The notes below the pieces were generated by a model. The model ran no database searches. It worked only from the letters and a program-made list of their open reading frames with translations, and was not told the origin of the DNA. 64,000 nt of DNA from Thalassoglobus neptunius (GTDB lineage Bacteria; Planctomycetota; Planctomycetia; Planctomycetales; Planctomycetaceae), in contig NZ_SIHI01000001.1 of assembly GCF_007859735.1 (NCBI RefSeq), positions 728,170-792,169 of the forward strand, written 5' to 3'. Position numbers and translations under genes: made by a program. Below, piece by piece: positions 1-8,463 of this stretch (its first letter is position 1; the number at the start of each line of letters is the position of its first letter).

Positions 1-73
1 GAATCATTTCGATCATCTCCCACTGAAGGTCAGTCAGGTCACTTGGGTACGCTTTTCGAATCGCCTCGGACAC
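1..73 (-). mobile_element. IS5-family transposase, N-terminus only (runs off left edge)
   Basis: Reading leftward from a GTG at 73-71, the visible product is MSEAIRKAYPSDLTDLQWEM followed by IEMI before the window ends. The 'R-K-x-YPSDLTDxQWxxIExx' opening is the hallmark N-terminus of IS5-type transposases (the domain of unknown function that precedes the DDE catalytic domain). An AGGAG ribosome binding site lies 6 bases upstream of the GTG, which decides the start. No catalytic residues are inside the window and no terminal inverted repeat could be assigned, so it is unknown whether the element is intact. It lies just downstream of the disrupted NTPase/TPR gene, in the same orientation. Confidence 0.8.
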
Positions 74-320
74 CGTGCACTCCTTTGCGTTGATGAACCG
101 CAAAGTGTGAACAAAACCAGACTTTCACAAAACCTCAGTTTCCGGATAGCCTCTGAGATCTTCACAGCCCAAACGCACGCATCCACGATAATCCCAAATG
201 AATCAAAGGTTTTGCAATACAAAACGAACTCGCAGCAACAATGAATACTGCAACCAGTTGCAATTCCTCGCGGATTGTCGTGTTCCTCAGATTTACCCGG
301 CATTAGAAATAAGAAGTTAG

Positions 321-2726
321 CTACTCACACTCGCATCCCAACCGCTCCAGTTCATGCTCGACAATCCGTTTCACATGATCATTTCCGGTTTGAATGGAAA
401 TCTTCCTGACACTCTTCAGATAATGACATGCCTCTTCTCTTCTTCCCATTGCAGCTTGAATGGAACCACGGCGATAGTAGGCTTCTGAGACCTGATCCAC
501 AGGCGCGTCCTCCAAGCCAATCAGCTGCGTGAGATCCGCAATAGCAGCTTGTGAGTCTCCTAAGAGACCGTGCGAATAACTTCGGTTGAAATAGGCCTTG
601 GCGACGAGAATGACAGGTATCCTTTTCATCTCAATGACTCGCGTAAAATGCTCAATGGCTGCCTTCTGGTCTCCCAAGCTGCCATGTACACTTCCTCGGT
701 TGACATAGGCCATTGCGACCTGAAGCACAGGCGCCCCTTCCATCTCAATCACTCGAGTGTAATCTTCACTGGCAGAATAATAATCTCCTGAATGATAGTG
801 CGTTTCACCTCGAAGAGTGAGCGCAGACGCAAACACATCTCGACTGGGGTGAGCCTTTAACAGAGCCTCCCAGCGATTCGTGGATGTTTGATCTCTGGAC
901 TGATCACATAACCGAAGGCAGCGGCAATTGCGAATATCCAATATGCAGAATCTCTCTGTGACTCAAACAGTTCAGTTTGCTGATGACTGGGAAATGTGAG
1001 TAATGTATGGAACATGAAGTCGCCGATCTTGTTTTCATTGCGATTCCATGCAGCGTCGAGCAGTGCGGTGGTTTCTTCTGTGATGATTCCCTGATTTGGG
1101 TGTTGTACAGAAAACCTGCCAGCCAGGCGTTCCAGGACGAACAGTTCGCCAAGCAGGTCTGGTTCGAGCGGGACCATTGCATCATTTCCATGCGCTCCCC
1201 CCAAACCAGTGAGTAAGTGAATCTGCTCTTCATCGAAGCTTACGCGTGTTGGCAGTTTTAAGCCTTCTTGTGCCAGTTCATCGGCCTCGGTTCGCGAGAC
1301 ATCGCCGGACATCGTTGCCAGAACCAGCATGTTGACGTGTGCTTCGTCGATTCCGTGCTTCTTCCATTGCTGCACTTCCCGATTCAGAATGGCTTTAATG
1401 AGATCACTGACATTCCATTTTTGGGCGAACTGCGGATTGTCGATCAAAGTCTCTGCAAAGAGTACTGCCAACAAGGGACGGCATTCAGGATCGATTTGTT
1501 TGAACGTCTCAAGGGTGGCTCGACGGTCTGGATGAGCGATCTCGAACTCATCGAAGATCTGTGAGAAGATCATCCAGAGTTGATCGTCGTTGAGGCGAGT
1601 CAACTCTCGAGGAGGTTCGCACAGATCGTCTTCCAGCGAGGCAAAGTGATCCTGCCACCAGGGATCTTGATCGGAATGTTTCCGTTCGAGGAGCAGCACG
1701 CGCACAGGATGTTCAAAATGCCGACTGCGAGGAATGAGGTTTTTCAGGATCGTGCCGGTTTCTTCGGCTCGGCGGGCAACATAATCGACCACAATCAACG
1801 TTATAATCGACCACAATCAACGTTGGTCGATCCGGTTTCCAGCCTTCCCAATCATTGTAGCTGCCATCACTTTTCCCGAGATCTTTCAGGAACCCGGCGA
1901 GCCAGCCTCGTGACTTGGCATACAAAACTGTCTCCAGTGCCAGTCGTGACTTTCCCACGCCACCGGGAGCGGTCAACATCCACCAACGACATCGATCGGT
2001 TCCGCTCATTAAGAAGTCGTGCAGTGCTTTTTGTTCGGTTGCTCGACCGATGTGGGAAACACGTCGATGCGTGAAGACGAATCGCGCCAATTTCTGTTGA
2101 TGCTCCTCAGGGTTGTACACTTCCTCTGCTAAGATAAGCGGAGGTTGCGGCCGCAAACTGCGAAGTTCATCAAAGAGTTCTTGATGAAGTTGATGCACAG
2201 CGACTGAGAGATCAGAGATGTCATCACGAGTAAAATCCAGCTCGCGAACCAGAGTTTCCTGATGCAATAGCAACCAGTTTGAAAGCTGCTCCTGCCAGGC
2301 TTGATTTTCTTCGATCGAAGATTTCCACTCCTCTTGATAGTCGGCGAAGGCTTCCGCAAAAGCGGTTTGATCGTCCCAGTTGCAGGACATCAGATTCAGC
2401 AACACTGCGAATGGTTTTCGCGCATCGTCCTCAGGCATTTCAGCAATCGCATCTGGATACCGCTCCGCTAAATCTTCCACAGCAATCTCGGCACCGGCCA
2501 TCTTCGGGAGAATGCTCTTGTGAAGGTAATCACGGATCTCGCCAATCTTCTTCCCCTGTGCCCATTCCTGGAAGAATTCAACTGCCGGGAAAACTCCAAG
2601 GCCAACTGCAAGCAGAGCGTAAAAATTGAGTGCTGCAGAAGAAGGGTCAATCTGAGGTGACAAGGCGTAGTAGGTCGCCGCAGCGGCTGTGTACTTCGTG
2701 AACAGACTGGAAACTTTGCTGTACAT
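321..2726 (-). pseudogene. Frame-disrupted P-loop (STAND-like) NTPase with TPR tail
   Basis: Three open stretches on the minus strand appear to be one former gene. The first (2726 to about 1800) begins with ATG behind AAGGA, has a hydrophobic segment around residues 32-50 and a Walker A APGGVGKSR at residues 253-261, then a Walker B-like PTLIVVDY. An exact 22-bp tandem duplication at 1781-1824 shifts the frame there; deleting one copy joins TLIVVDY directly to VARRAEETGTILKN of the second stretch (to 857). The third (about 940 to 321) holds three or so TPR-type repeats (GSVHGSLGDQKAAIEHFTRV and relatives) in another frame, so a second frame change is needed between 857 and 962. P-loop NTPases with TPR sensors are typical of STAND signalling proteins, some of which are antiphage proteins; that role here is inference. 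The third stretch could be a separate small TPR gene, but it has no convincing start. Confidence 0.75.
1781..1824. repeat. Perfect 22-bp tandem duplication inside NTPase gene
   Basis: Bases 1781-1802 and 1803-1824 are identical and adjacent. Twenty-two is not a multiple of three, so the second copy shifts the reading frame of the minus-strand NTPase immediately after its Walker B strand. Removing either copy restores one continuous reading frame across the junction. Confidence 0.97.
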
Positions 2727-3080
2727 AGAACGTCCTTACGAAGACTTCTCTATCAGTCGTAGGCGAACCAGTGTAGCGTTTCACTCAGTTGGTGTCTTAT
2801 GAAGTGCTCATTTGGCTCGGGCAACATTGGTGAGGATGTCGTCCGGATTTTGGGTCCACCGGAAGAGCGTTGCGATGATCGAAGTATTTCCAGATCACCC
2901 TGCAGTCAGGTTTCGTTCGGTGCAAATTCTTGAAATCCATTGCACAATTCATCCTCAGCTATCGCCAACATGGTTGACTCTGCGAGAACTCTCAGCACCA
3001 TTGAGTAGTCTTGCATTCTCGATCACCCGGGATGTTTTCCTTTCGTAACTTCGGATATCTCCAATCAAGGAACATTTGGC
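2727..3080. other. Intergenic, divergent
   Basis: This 354-base gap separates the minus-strand NTPase pseudogene from the plus-strand exported protein. It should hold promoters for both. A ribosome binding site (AAGGAC) serves the pseudogene start and AAGGAAC precedes the gene at 3081. A short open stretch inside it has no recognisable product. I see no RNA gene or repeat. Confidence 0.6.
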
Positions 3081-4424
3081 ATGACGACCTACATTCGCAG
3101 TTTATTCGTTCTGACGATCTGTGCGTTTTCACAGCTTGGATTTGGGGAAGATCCCGTCCGCCTCTTGCTCGAGACATCTAACTTCGATGGCCCCTTCATT
3201 CACGGGATTTCCAACGACGGAAAATACCTCGCAGCCCTACCGTTCGAAGTCGCAAGGAACACTGAGGGCGATGTTCAGTTTGGGCTCGTCCCGCAACAGG
3301 AAAAGATCAACGGTCATACTTGGATCGGAGCCAAACTGTGGCCGATCTTTGATATCGAAAGTACTGATATCGCTGTACTGATCAGTCAAACCTATGAGCC
3401 ACCCGAAGAGAAAGAAAACCCATTCAGGAAGAAGTTGCAACCAGGTTTTGAAATGTCTCTTTTTCCGCGAGTTCTCGAGGAAGGCATCGTTAGATTTCCC
3501 ACGGTTTCTGAAAAAGGGGCCATCAACGACCACGGAAGAGTCACGAATGTTTGGTTTGGCCCTCCGGGATCTTTATTCGTAACAGCAATCAATCAACAGA
3601 CACATTTAAATCGCTTAGGGAGCGTTGAAATAGACTCGAAGAAAATGCGTGATTTGATGATTGATCGTGTTGCTGGACCGAATAGTCGCACACCATTCAC
3701 TGAGACTTTTTTCTCTGATGGTCGAGGCTACTTCGACACATGGAATTTGCGAATCTATCGCTACGGGAATAGGAGTGAGCAACGAACTGACATTCCGAAA
3801 TTCTTTGCGAAGATGGCACACGCATCAAATCAAAGAGTCACACTCGGACCAGACGAAGATTGCTGGTTGGCATCCTATCCCGAAGGCGTCATGCTCTGGG
3901 ATCTGACTGGGAAGAAGATGCTAAAGTCAACGACCTTCGACCTCTCAGTTTTCCCATCAGACCAGGGCCTACGATATGCGACCATGCTATCAAAAGACCG
4001 AGCAGCAATTCTAAGAAAAGAACCGTATGAATGGATTGAACTATTCCTTGTCGACCTGAATTCTGGGGAAGTTTTGGACTCACGTCGTATCGAGGACTTT
4101 CAGCCACTGGTTAATCTCGATCGACGACTTCTCGTTGCAAACTCCGGAAATCATGTTTGCTTACTCGCCGAGAATGCAAAAGAGATGTCCGATGGTGTCT
4201 TCTGTTTCAAAATCGCAGACGACAAACTTCATGGTCCTTGGCGGTTACAAGATCCTGAGAACAATGAACCAATCGAACACGTTTTGAATATGGTCGTCGC
4301 CAAAGATGCTCCAGTGATGGCCTTTGAAACAAAAGGGAGAAACTACAATGGGCCGATGCCAGAGAAACCACGTATATTTGCTGTGGACCTGAATGCGTTA
4401 ACGAGCCAGCCACCTCAGGAATAG
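3081..4424 (+). CDS. Exported protein of unknown function, beta-propeller-like
   Basis: The 447-residue product starts with a signal peptide (about residues 1-22, ending near SQLGFGED). The mature part alternates short beta-strand-like segments with phrases such as DLTGKKMLKSTTFDLSVF and DLNSGEVLDSRRIEDF, which resemble the blades of WD40/PQQ-like propellers, but no canonical repeat or catalytic motif is clear. AAGGAAC lies upstream of the ATG. It stands alone, converging on the lipoprotein gene at 4512-5093 with only 87 bases between them. I do not recognise the family; a propeller fold is inferred from pattern only. Confidence 0.7.
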   Translation: MTTYIRSLFVLTICAFSQLGFGEDPVRLLLETSNFDGPFIHGISNDGKYLAALPFEVARNTEGDVQFGLVPQQEKINGHTWIGAKLWPIFDIESTDIAVLISQTYEPPEEKENPFRKKLQPGFEMSLFPRVLEEGIVRFPTVSEKGAINDHGRVTNVWFGPPGSLFVTAINQQTHLNRLGSVEIDSKKMRDLMIDRVAGPNSRTPFTETFFSDGRGYFDTWNLRIYRYGNRSEQRTDIPKFFAKMAHASNQRVTLGPDEDCWLASYPEGVMLWDLTGKKMLKSTTFDLSVFPSDQGLRYATMLSKDRAAILRKEPYEWIELFLVDLNSGEVLDSRRIEDFQPLVNLDRRLLVANSGNHVCLLAENAKEMSDGVFCFKIADDKLHGPWRLQDPENNEPIEHVLNMVVAKDAPVMAFETKGRNYNGPMPEKPRIFAVDLNALTSQPPQE

Positions 4425-4511
4425 ACGAGTTGGACATCGCCGAATACCAACATCCCGATAGACAGTGAATGACTTTGCGGAAGTGAACAGCCCTAAAGAC
4501 TCAAGCGATTT

Positions 4512-5093
4512 TTAGTAAGAGTAAGCTGCTCGGAGTTTGGCGAGGAGGGTTTGTTCTAGCAGGGGGTCGCGGCCGACGGGGATCCAGAGAGATGGGGATG
4601 TTTGTCCGACGACGGGGTCGAGGTCGACCGAAAGTGGCATGCTTTCCTGGAAGGTGGCAGCTCCGGGGGAGTTTGCAGCGACGCCCGGAAGATCTTCGAT
4701 TTCTTTGTAGGCGGCAACGCTGACAACGTAGCCACGGCCCTGGTCATCGAGTTGAAAGCTGACTTCGACAATTCTGCGGACGGACTGCAATGTCCCTTCG
4801 ATGCGGTTTTCGAAACCGACGGCGTCTTTGTGCCACGGCTCGAAGATGCTGGCTCCGACTTTGGGAGCGGTGCGAATCACTTTCGCCAGACGGTTTTCGC
4901 GTTCGATCTCGAAGTTGAATTCATGAAGCACGTCAATCGCGCGTTCCCAAACGACTTCATCGTTGGTCGTCGCAACGTAGATCGCTCCGCCAATTGGTTG
5001 CTGGCCGCGCACGTCCCCTCCGCGGAAAGGTGCTGAGGCACACCCATTTCCAACAATGAGGAACAGAAGTAGGAGGGGAAGAATTCGATGCAC
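4512..5093 (-). CDS. Small lipoprotein, unknown function
   Basis: The 193-residue product opens with a hydrophobic stretch and a lipobox-like VGNGC at about residues 14-18, so it is probably lipidated and exported. The mature part has no domain I recognise; it contains a region that reads like a compact alpha/beta domain (VVWERAIDVLHEFNFEIERE, then strands around SFQLDDQGRGYVVSVAAY). Start is a GTG at 5093 without a strong ribosome binding site, so the exact start is uncertain. Planctomycete genomes often encode such short lipoproteins, but nothing nearby indicates a role. Confidence 0.7.
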   Translation of the reverse strand: MHRILPLLLLFLIVGNGCASAPFRGGDVRGQQPIGGAIYVATTNDEVVWERAIDVLHEFNFEIERENRLAKVIRTAPKVGASIFEPWHKDAVGFENRIEGTLQSVRRIVEVSFQLDDQGRGYVVSVAAYKEIEDLPGVAANSPGAATFQESMPLSVDLDPVVGQTSPSLWIPVGRDPLLEQTLLAKLRAAYSY

Positions 5094-5430
5094 CGTTCGC
5101 GACTTGGTGTAGGTAGGATGGACAGGTAAGAACTCTCGTGGAATTCAAAAAACACCGCAAGACCATTCTCGGTCTGATGGTCTCGCTCGGCAAACTCTGC
5201 AGCACTTCTATCTGCTTCCCGACGTGTCCTCTGATGTTCGCTTCTGTTGCCACATCTGAGTTTCAGCAGCTTGGTGGCGTGCCAAGGCAAACTGGGCTGC
5301 ATCGATTGATTTGGATCTCACCATTTCAGCCGATAGAATGTCATTCTTACAATTTCCCTCTCACTTGAGGCGTTGACGTCTCTCGTGTTTTCGACGGTCT
5401 TCAAGACTTACTCGTCAGAAGGATCATTCC
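5094..5430. other. Intergenic, divergent
   Basis: This 337-base gap lies between the lipoprotein gene (minus) and the prenyltransferase-repeat gene (plus). Open stretches on the minus strand here extend upstream of the lipoprotein in other frames but show no recognisable protein pattern. AAGGA before 5431 is the only clear signal. Confidence 0.5.
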
Positions 5431-6558
5431 ATGACAGGACGAAGTTTATTCGGCGCCACAGCAGCCAGCTTGCTGACAAGTGCCATGTTCGTATTCGCTA
5501 CCACGTCTGCTTTTGCAGTCGGCCCCGATCTTGATCAACTCCAGGAATCTCGACAGAAAGGAATTGAATTCCTTTCGATCTCTCAATCAAGCGATGGAAG
5601 CTGGACATCGCCGCATGCTCCGGGAATTACGGGGCTTGTCGCTCATTCTTTGATGCAGAGCGGATTAACTCCGGACGACGAAGTCGTTGCTTTGGCATTG
5701 AAGCACCTTGAGAGTCACATCAAGCCCGATGGCGGAATCTACGATGCCGACTCCAATCACAGAAACTATGAAACGTCGATTGCACTGCTCGCTTTCGATT
5801 CTGCAAACACTGACGGCCGGTACGACGGGAAAATTGCCGAAGCGGTCAAATTCCTGAAGAAGCTGCAATGGGACGAAGAAGAAACCGGCTCGACGACACA
5901 CGCATCGTTCGGCGGAGCGGGTTATGGGAATCACCAGCGGCCTGATTTGTCGAACACGACGTTCTTCGTAGAAGCTTTGAAGACTGCTGGAGTCTCTGAT
6001 GACGACCCAGCGATGAAGAATGCACTGGTCTTCATTTCACGCTGCCAGAATCTTGAGAGCGAACACAACACCACGGAATTTGCCGCGAAAGTGGACGATG
6101 GTGGTTTCTATTACACACCAGCTGCGGGAGGGTCTTCTCAGGCCGGGACGACTCCGGATGGGGGATTGCGTTCTTACGCGAGTATGACCTACGCGGGATT
6201 GAAAAGCATGATTTACGCTGGTGTTGCCCAGGATGACGAACGTGTCCAAGCAGCCCGGGACTGGATTCGCGATTTCTATACGCTTGACGAAAACCCAGGG
6301 ATGGGACAGCAAGGGCTGTTTTACTATTACCACACCTTCGCCAAGACTCTCGCAGTTCTGGACGTTGACCAGTTCGAAGAAGCGGATTCGACTCGACATG
6401 ACTGGCGAAAAGAACTGGCCGAACACCTCTTCTCCATTCAGAAGGAGAACGGAAGCTGGGTTAATCCGACAGACCGCTGGTACGAAGGAGACCCGAATCT
6501 GGTCACAGGATATTCGCTGATGGCTCTCAAATACTGTGAGCCGACTTCCAACGAGTAG
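5431..6558 (+). CDS. Exported prenyltransferase/squalene-oxidase-repeat protein
   Basis: The 375-residue product has a signal peptide (about residues 1-30, TTSAFAVG) and then an alpha/alpha-barrel type sequence with repeated helices and QW-like turns: SSDGSWTSP near the start, [16 protein letters not shown] in the middle, [17 protein letters not shown] near the end. These are the marks of the terpenoid-cyclase/prenyltransferase repeat superfamily. The DxDD catalytic motif of squalene-hopene cyclases is not present, so it is probably not a cyclase. Exported members of this repeat group are common in planctomycetes with no assigned substrate. AAGGA lies 8 bases before the ATG. A strong bidirectional terminator follows. 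Confidence 0.85.
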   Translation: MTGRSLFGATAASLLTSAMFVFATTSAFAVGPDLDQLQESRQKGIEFLSISQSSDGSWTSPHAPGITGLVAHSLMQSGLTPDDEVVALALKHLESHIKPDGGIYDADSNHRNYETSIALLAFDSANTDGRYDGKIAEAVKFLKKLQWDEEETGSTTHASFGGAGYGNHQRPDLSNTTFFVEALKTAGVSDDDPAMKNALVFISRCQNLESEHNTTEFAAKVDDGGFYYTPAAGGSSQAGTTPDGGLRSYASMTYAGLKSMIYAGVAQDDERVQAARDWIRDFYTLDENPGMGQQGLFYYYHTFAKTLAVLDVDQFEEADSTRHDWRKELAEHLFSIQKENGSWVNPTDRWYEGDPNLVTGYSLMALKYCEPTSNE

Positions 6559-6647
6559 CGAGTCTGCGAGTCGTGCTGAGATCTCTTTCGCTCGTCACTG
6601 AATCGGTTTGGATCGATCGGCACGAGCAAGCTACATCCTGGAATTGA

Positions 6648-6680
6648 AAACAGGCACTGGAACGTTTCCAGTGCCTGTTT
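6648..6680. terminator. Bidirectional stem-loop between convergent genes
   Basis: A perfect 15-bp hairpin (AAACAGGCACTGGAA, 3-base loop, then its complement) is flanked by A and T tracts on its two sides. It sits between the convergent genes ending at 6558 and 6712 and can stop transcription from both. Confidence 0.85.
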
Positions 6681-6711
6681 CGTTTGATGGGTCCCGAAGT
6701 TAAGTGATCAA

Positions 6712-7830
6712 CTACTGCTTCGCAACAAGTGTTGGAACGACGAGCGAAGGGGGAGTTTCTGGAGTTGCCTTTTGCTTTGCACGGGAAGTTTGCCAGCCAG
6801 CGACCTGAATGACAGATGGTGTTCCCTGAGGCTGAGTCGCGACTGGTCCGCTGCTTGGGGTCGGCTCAATGTCTTGCTGTGATGGAGTTGGTTCAGGCGA
6901 CTTTCGGTAAACTGGAGACTGAAGAGGAATTTCGCTTCCGGTCGGAACCGAGTTGAGATTCAGTGTTCCTTTGTCACGAGCCGCTGACTGCGAGTTGTCG
7001 TTTCCGCCAGCTGTTGCTGGAGTTGGTTCGTTGGACTTCGCAGTCGTTCCGCCGGTCGGATCGACGTAGACCATTCGAGTTTGAGTTCCGACAGCAACTC
7101 GCTTCTTGGTTGTGTAAGGTTCGTAAGCTGTGTAGGTCGTTGGTTCCCAGACAGTCTTCTGAACAGCAACCTTCTGAGTTGTTGTGACAGGAATGACTTT
7201 GGCGACGTTGTAGGTGACCTGTCGAGTGGTCGGAACTTGAACCACGCGTTGAACGGGGACGTTGTAAGTCACAACATTCGGGATGTATTCGCGGCGAGCA
7301 ACTGCGTTGGGAGTCATCGTGTTACGGAATGCGTAACCGAGGCGGTTCAATTCTCCGACCAAACCGGGACGTCCATCGTAGAGACAGGGAGACATCTTCG
7401 GCACTGGCTGCCAGGTTGTTCGCCAGTAGCTGTTGTTCTGGGTCATCGGCTGCACTTCGGTGACCGTTTGATTGACGTAAGTCGGAACGTCAACAGTCTT
7501 GGTTTCGTTGATTGTCTGGTAAGTCACCACTTCGCGATCTTCCATCACTGTGACAACTTTGGGGACTTGTGCCTGCTTTTCGACAGTTCGATATTCGACG
7601 ACATCGACTTCTTTGTAGACGGTGCTCGTGACAGGTTTCATGCACGGGCAATCACTGACCGATGCTGTTTGAACAGTCGGTGCATAGGCCATTGGGGCCG
7701 CCACGACTGGCTGCGGCATGTATGGAGTGCAGCAGTAATTCGGACCAAAGAATTGAGCATTTGCTGTGGTGGTGAATCCAGCCACAAGACACAGCAACGC
7801 TGCTCCTGAAAGTGTGCGTGTTGCGAACAT
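6712..7830 (-). CDS. Exported Val/Thr/Tyr-rich YTV-like surface protein
   Basis: From the ATG at 7830 (AGGA 8 bases upstream; a further in-frame ATG lies at 7848) the product is 372 residues. It has a signal peptide (LCLVAGFTTTANAQ), then a cysteine-bearing segment (YCCTP, DCPCMKP), then long runs of alternating Val/Thr/Tyr/Pro strands such as VVTYNVPVQRVVQVPTTRQV and TTYTAYEPYTTKKRVAV, and a low-complexity Ser/Pro/Thr tail. This pattern resembles the YTV repeats described for planctomycete cell-wall proteins. A structural role at the cell surface is inference from that resemblance. It is convergent with the prenyltransferase-repeat gene and divergent from the sulfotransferase gene. Confidence 0.7.
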   Translation of the reverse strand: MFATRTLSGAALLCLVAGFTTTANAQFFGPNYCCTPYMPQPVVAAPMAYAPTVQTASVSDCPCMKPVTSTVYKEVDVVEYRTVEKQAQVPKVVTVMEDREVVTYQTINETKTVDVPTYVNQTVTEVQPMTQNNSYWRTTWQPVPKMSPCLYDGRPGLVGELNRLGYAFRNTMTPNAVARREYIPNVVTYNVPVQRVVQVPTTRQVTYNVAKVIPVTTTQKVAVQKTVWEPTTYTAYEPYTTKKRVAVGTQTRMVYVDPTGGTTAKSNEPTPATAGGNDNSQSAARDKGTLNLNSVPTGSEIPLQSPVYRKSPEPTPSQQDIEPTPSSGPVATQPQGTPSVIQVAGWQTSRAKQKATPETPPSLVVPTLVAKQ

Positions 7831-7848
7831 ATGAATGTTCCTGATCAT

Positions 7849-8463
7849 TAAAGAGATTGAGAGAGGAGGTTTCCGAATGGAGAGTGGGTGAGGCGAACGG
7901 GGTGAAGCCGCCTCAAGTCGTGGGGGTGATTTTTTACGGCAATTCCCCGAAGAGGGTCAAGATGAACGGACAATTCTGCCGAAGCGATTCGATTCTTTGC
8001 AATTGTTACATTGAACAGGCAGAAGCTCGAAGTTCTCTTAAGTCTGCTCGATTCGCCGTTCGTCGCTTGTTTTCCGCGAAATTCTCCTCGAAAGACGTTC
8101 TCGATGGCGTCAAATCGTCGAATTCGTCTTCGATCATGCTGAGTCAATTCTCTGCTTCTTCGCCCGATTTCTTTGAGCGAATGAGTGCGCAGATCAAGAT
8201 CGACAGCCCGATTTCAATGCGCCTCGCCCATCTTTTTCGATGACTTTTTGTGTGAACGAATGTTCTTTGAGCGACTTCACACATGAACTGCACAGGCGGA
8301 AAGACCAAGGCTGCAGGGAAGCGGTTTCTGCGTGACCGTCGACAACAGCCACTTGCATTGATCACGTAGTGCGACACTGACTTGTGTTTCACTGAAACTT
8401 TGAAGACAACATGTTACGCTTTGGTTTTCTTCGATATGTCTTTCTATTTCAAACGCACGACCC
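7849..8463. other. Long divergent intergenic region
   Basis: This 615-base gap separates the YTV-like gene (minus) from the arylsulfate sulfotransferase gene (plus). Several short open stretches on both strands lack protein-like composition and have no convincing start. It must contain promoters in both directions; I see no hairpin, RNA gene or repeat. Confidence 0.5.

Noticed and set aside
34-303. 89-codon minus-strand frame at the left edge
   Set aside because: Composition is not protein-like and it overlaps the real IS5 transposase start in another frame.
2812-3048. 78-codon plus-strand frame
   Set aside because: No ribosome binding site and no recognisable pattern; lies in a divergent promoter region.
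7081-7809. 242-codon frame opposite the YTV-like gene
   Set aside because: It is the antisense shadow of a repetitive gene; the Asp/His/Cys-rich translation follows from that.
7857-8243. 128-codon frame in the gap before the sulfotransferase
   Set aside because: No start signal and low protein character; both strands have similar short frames here.
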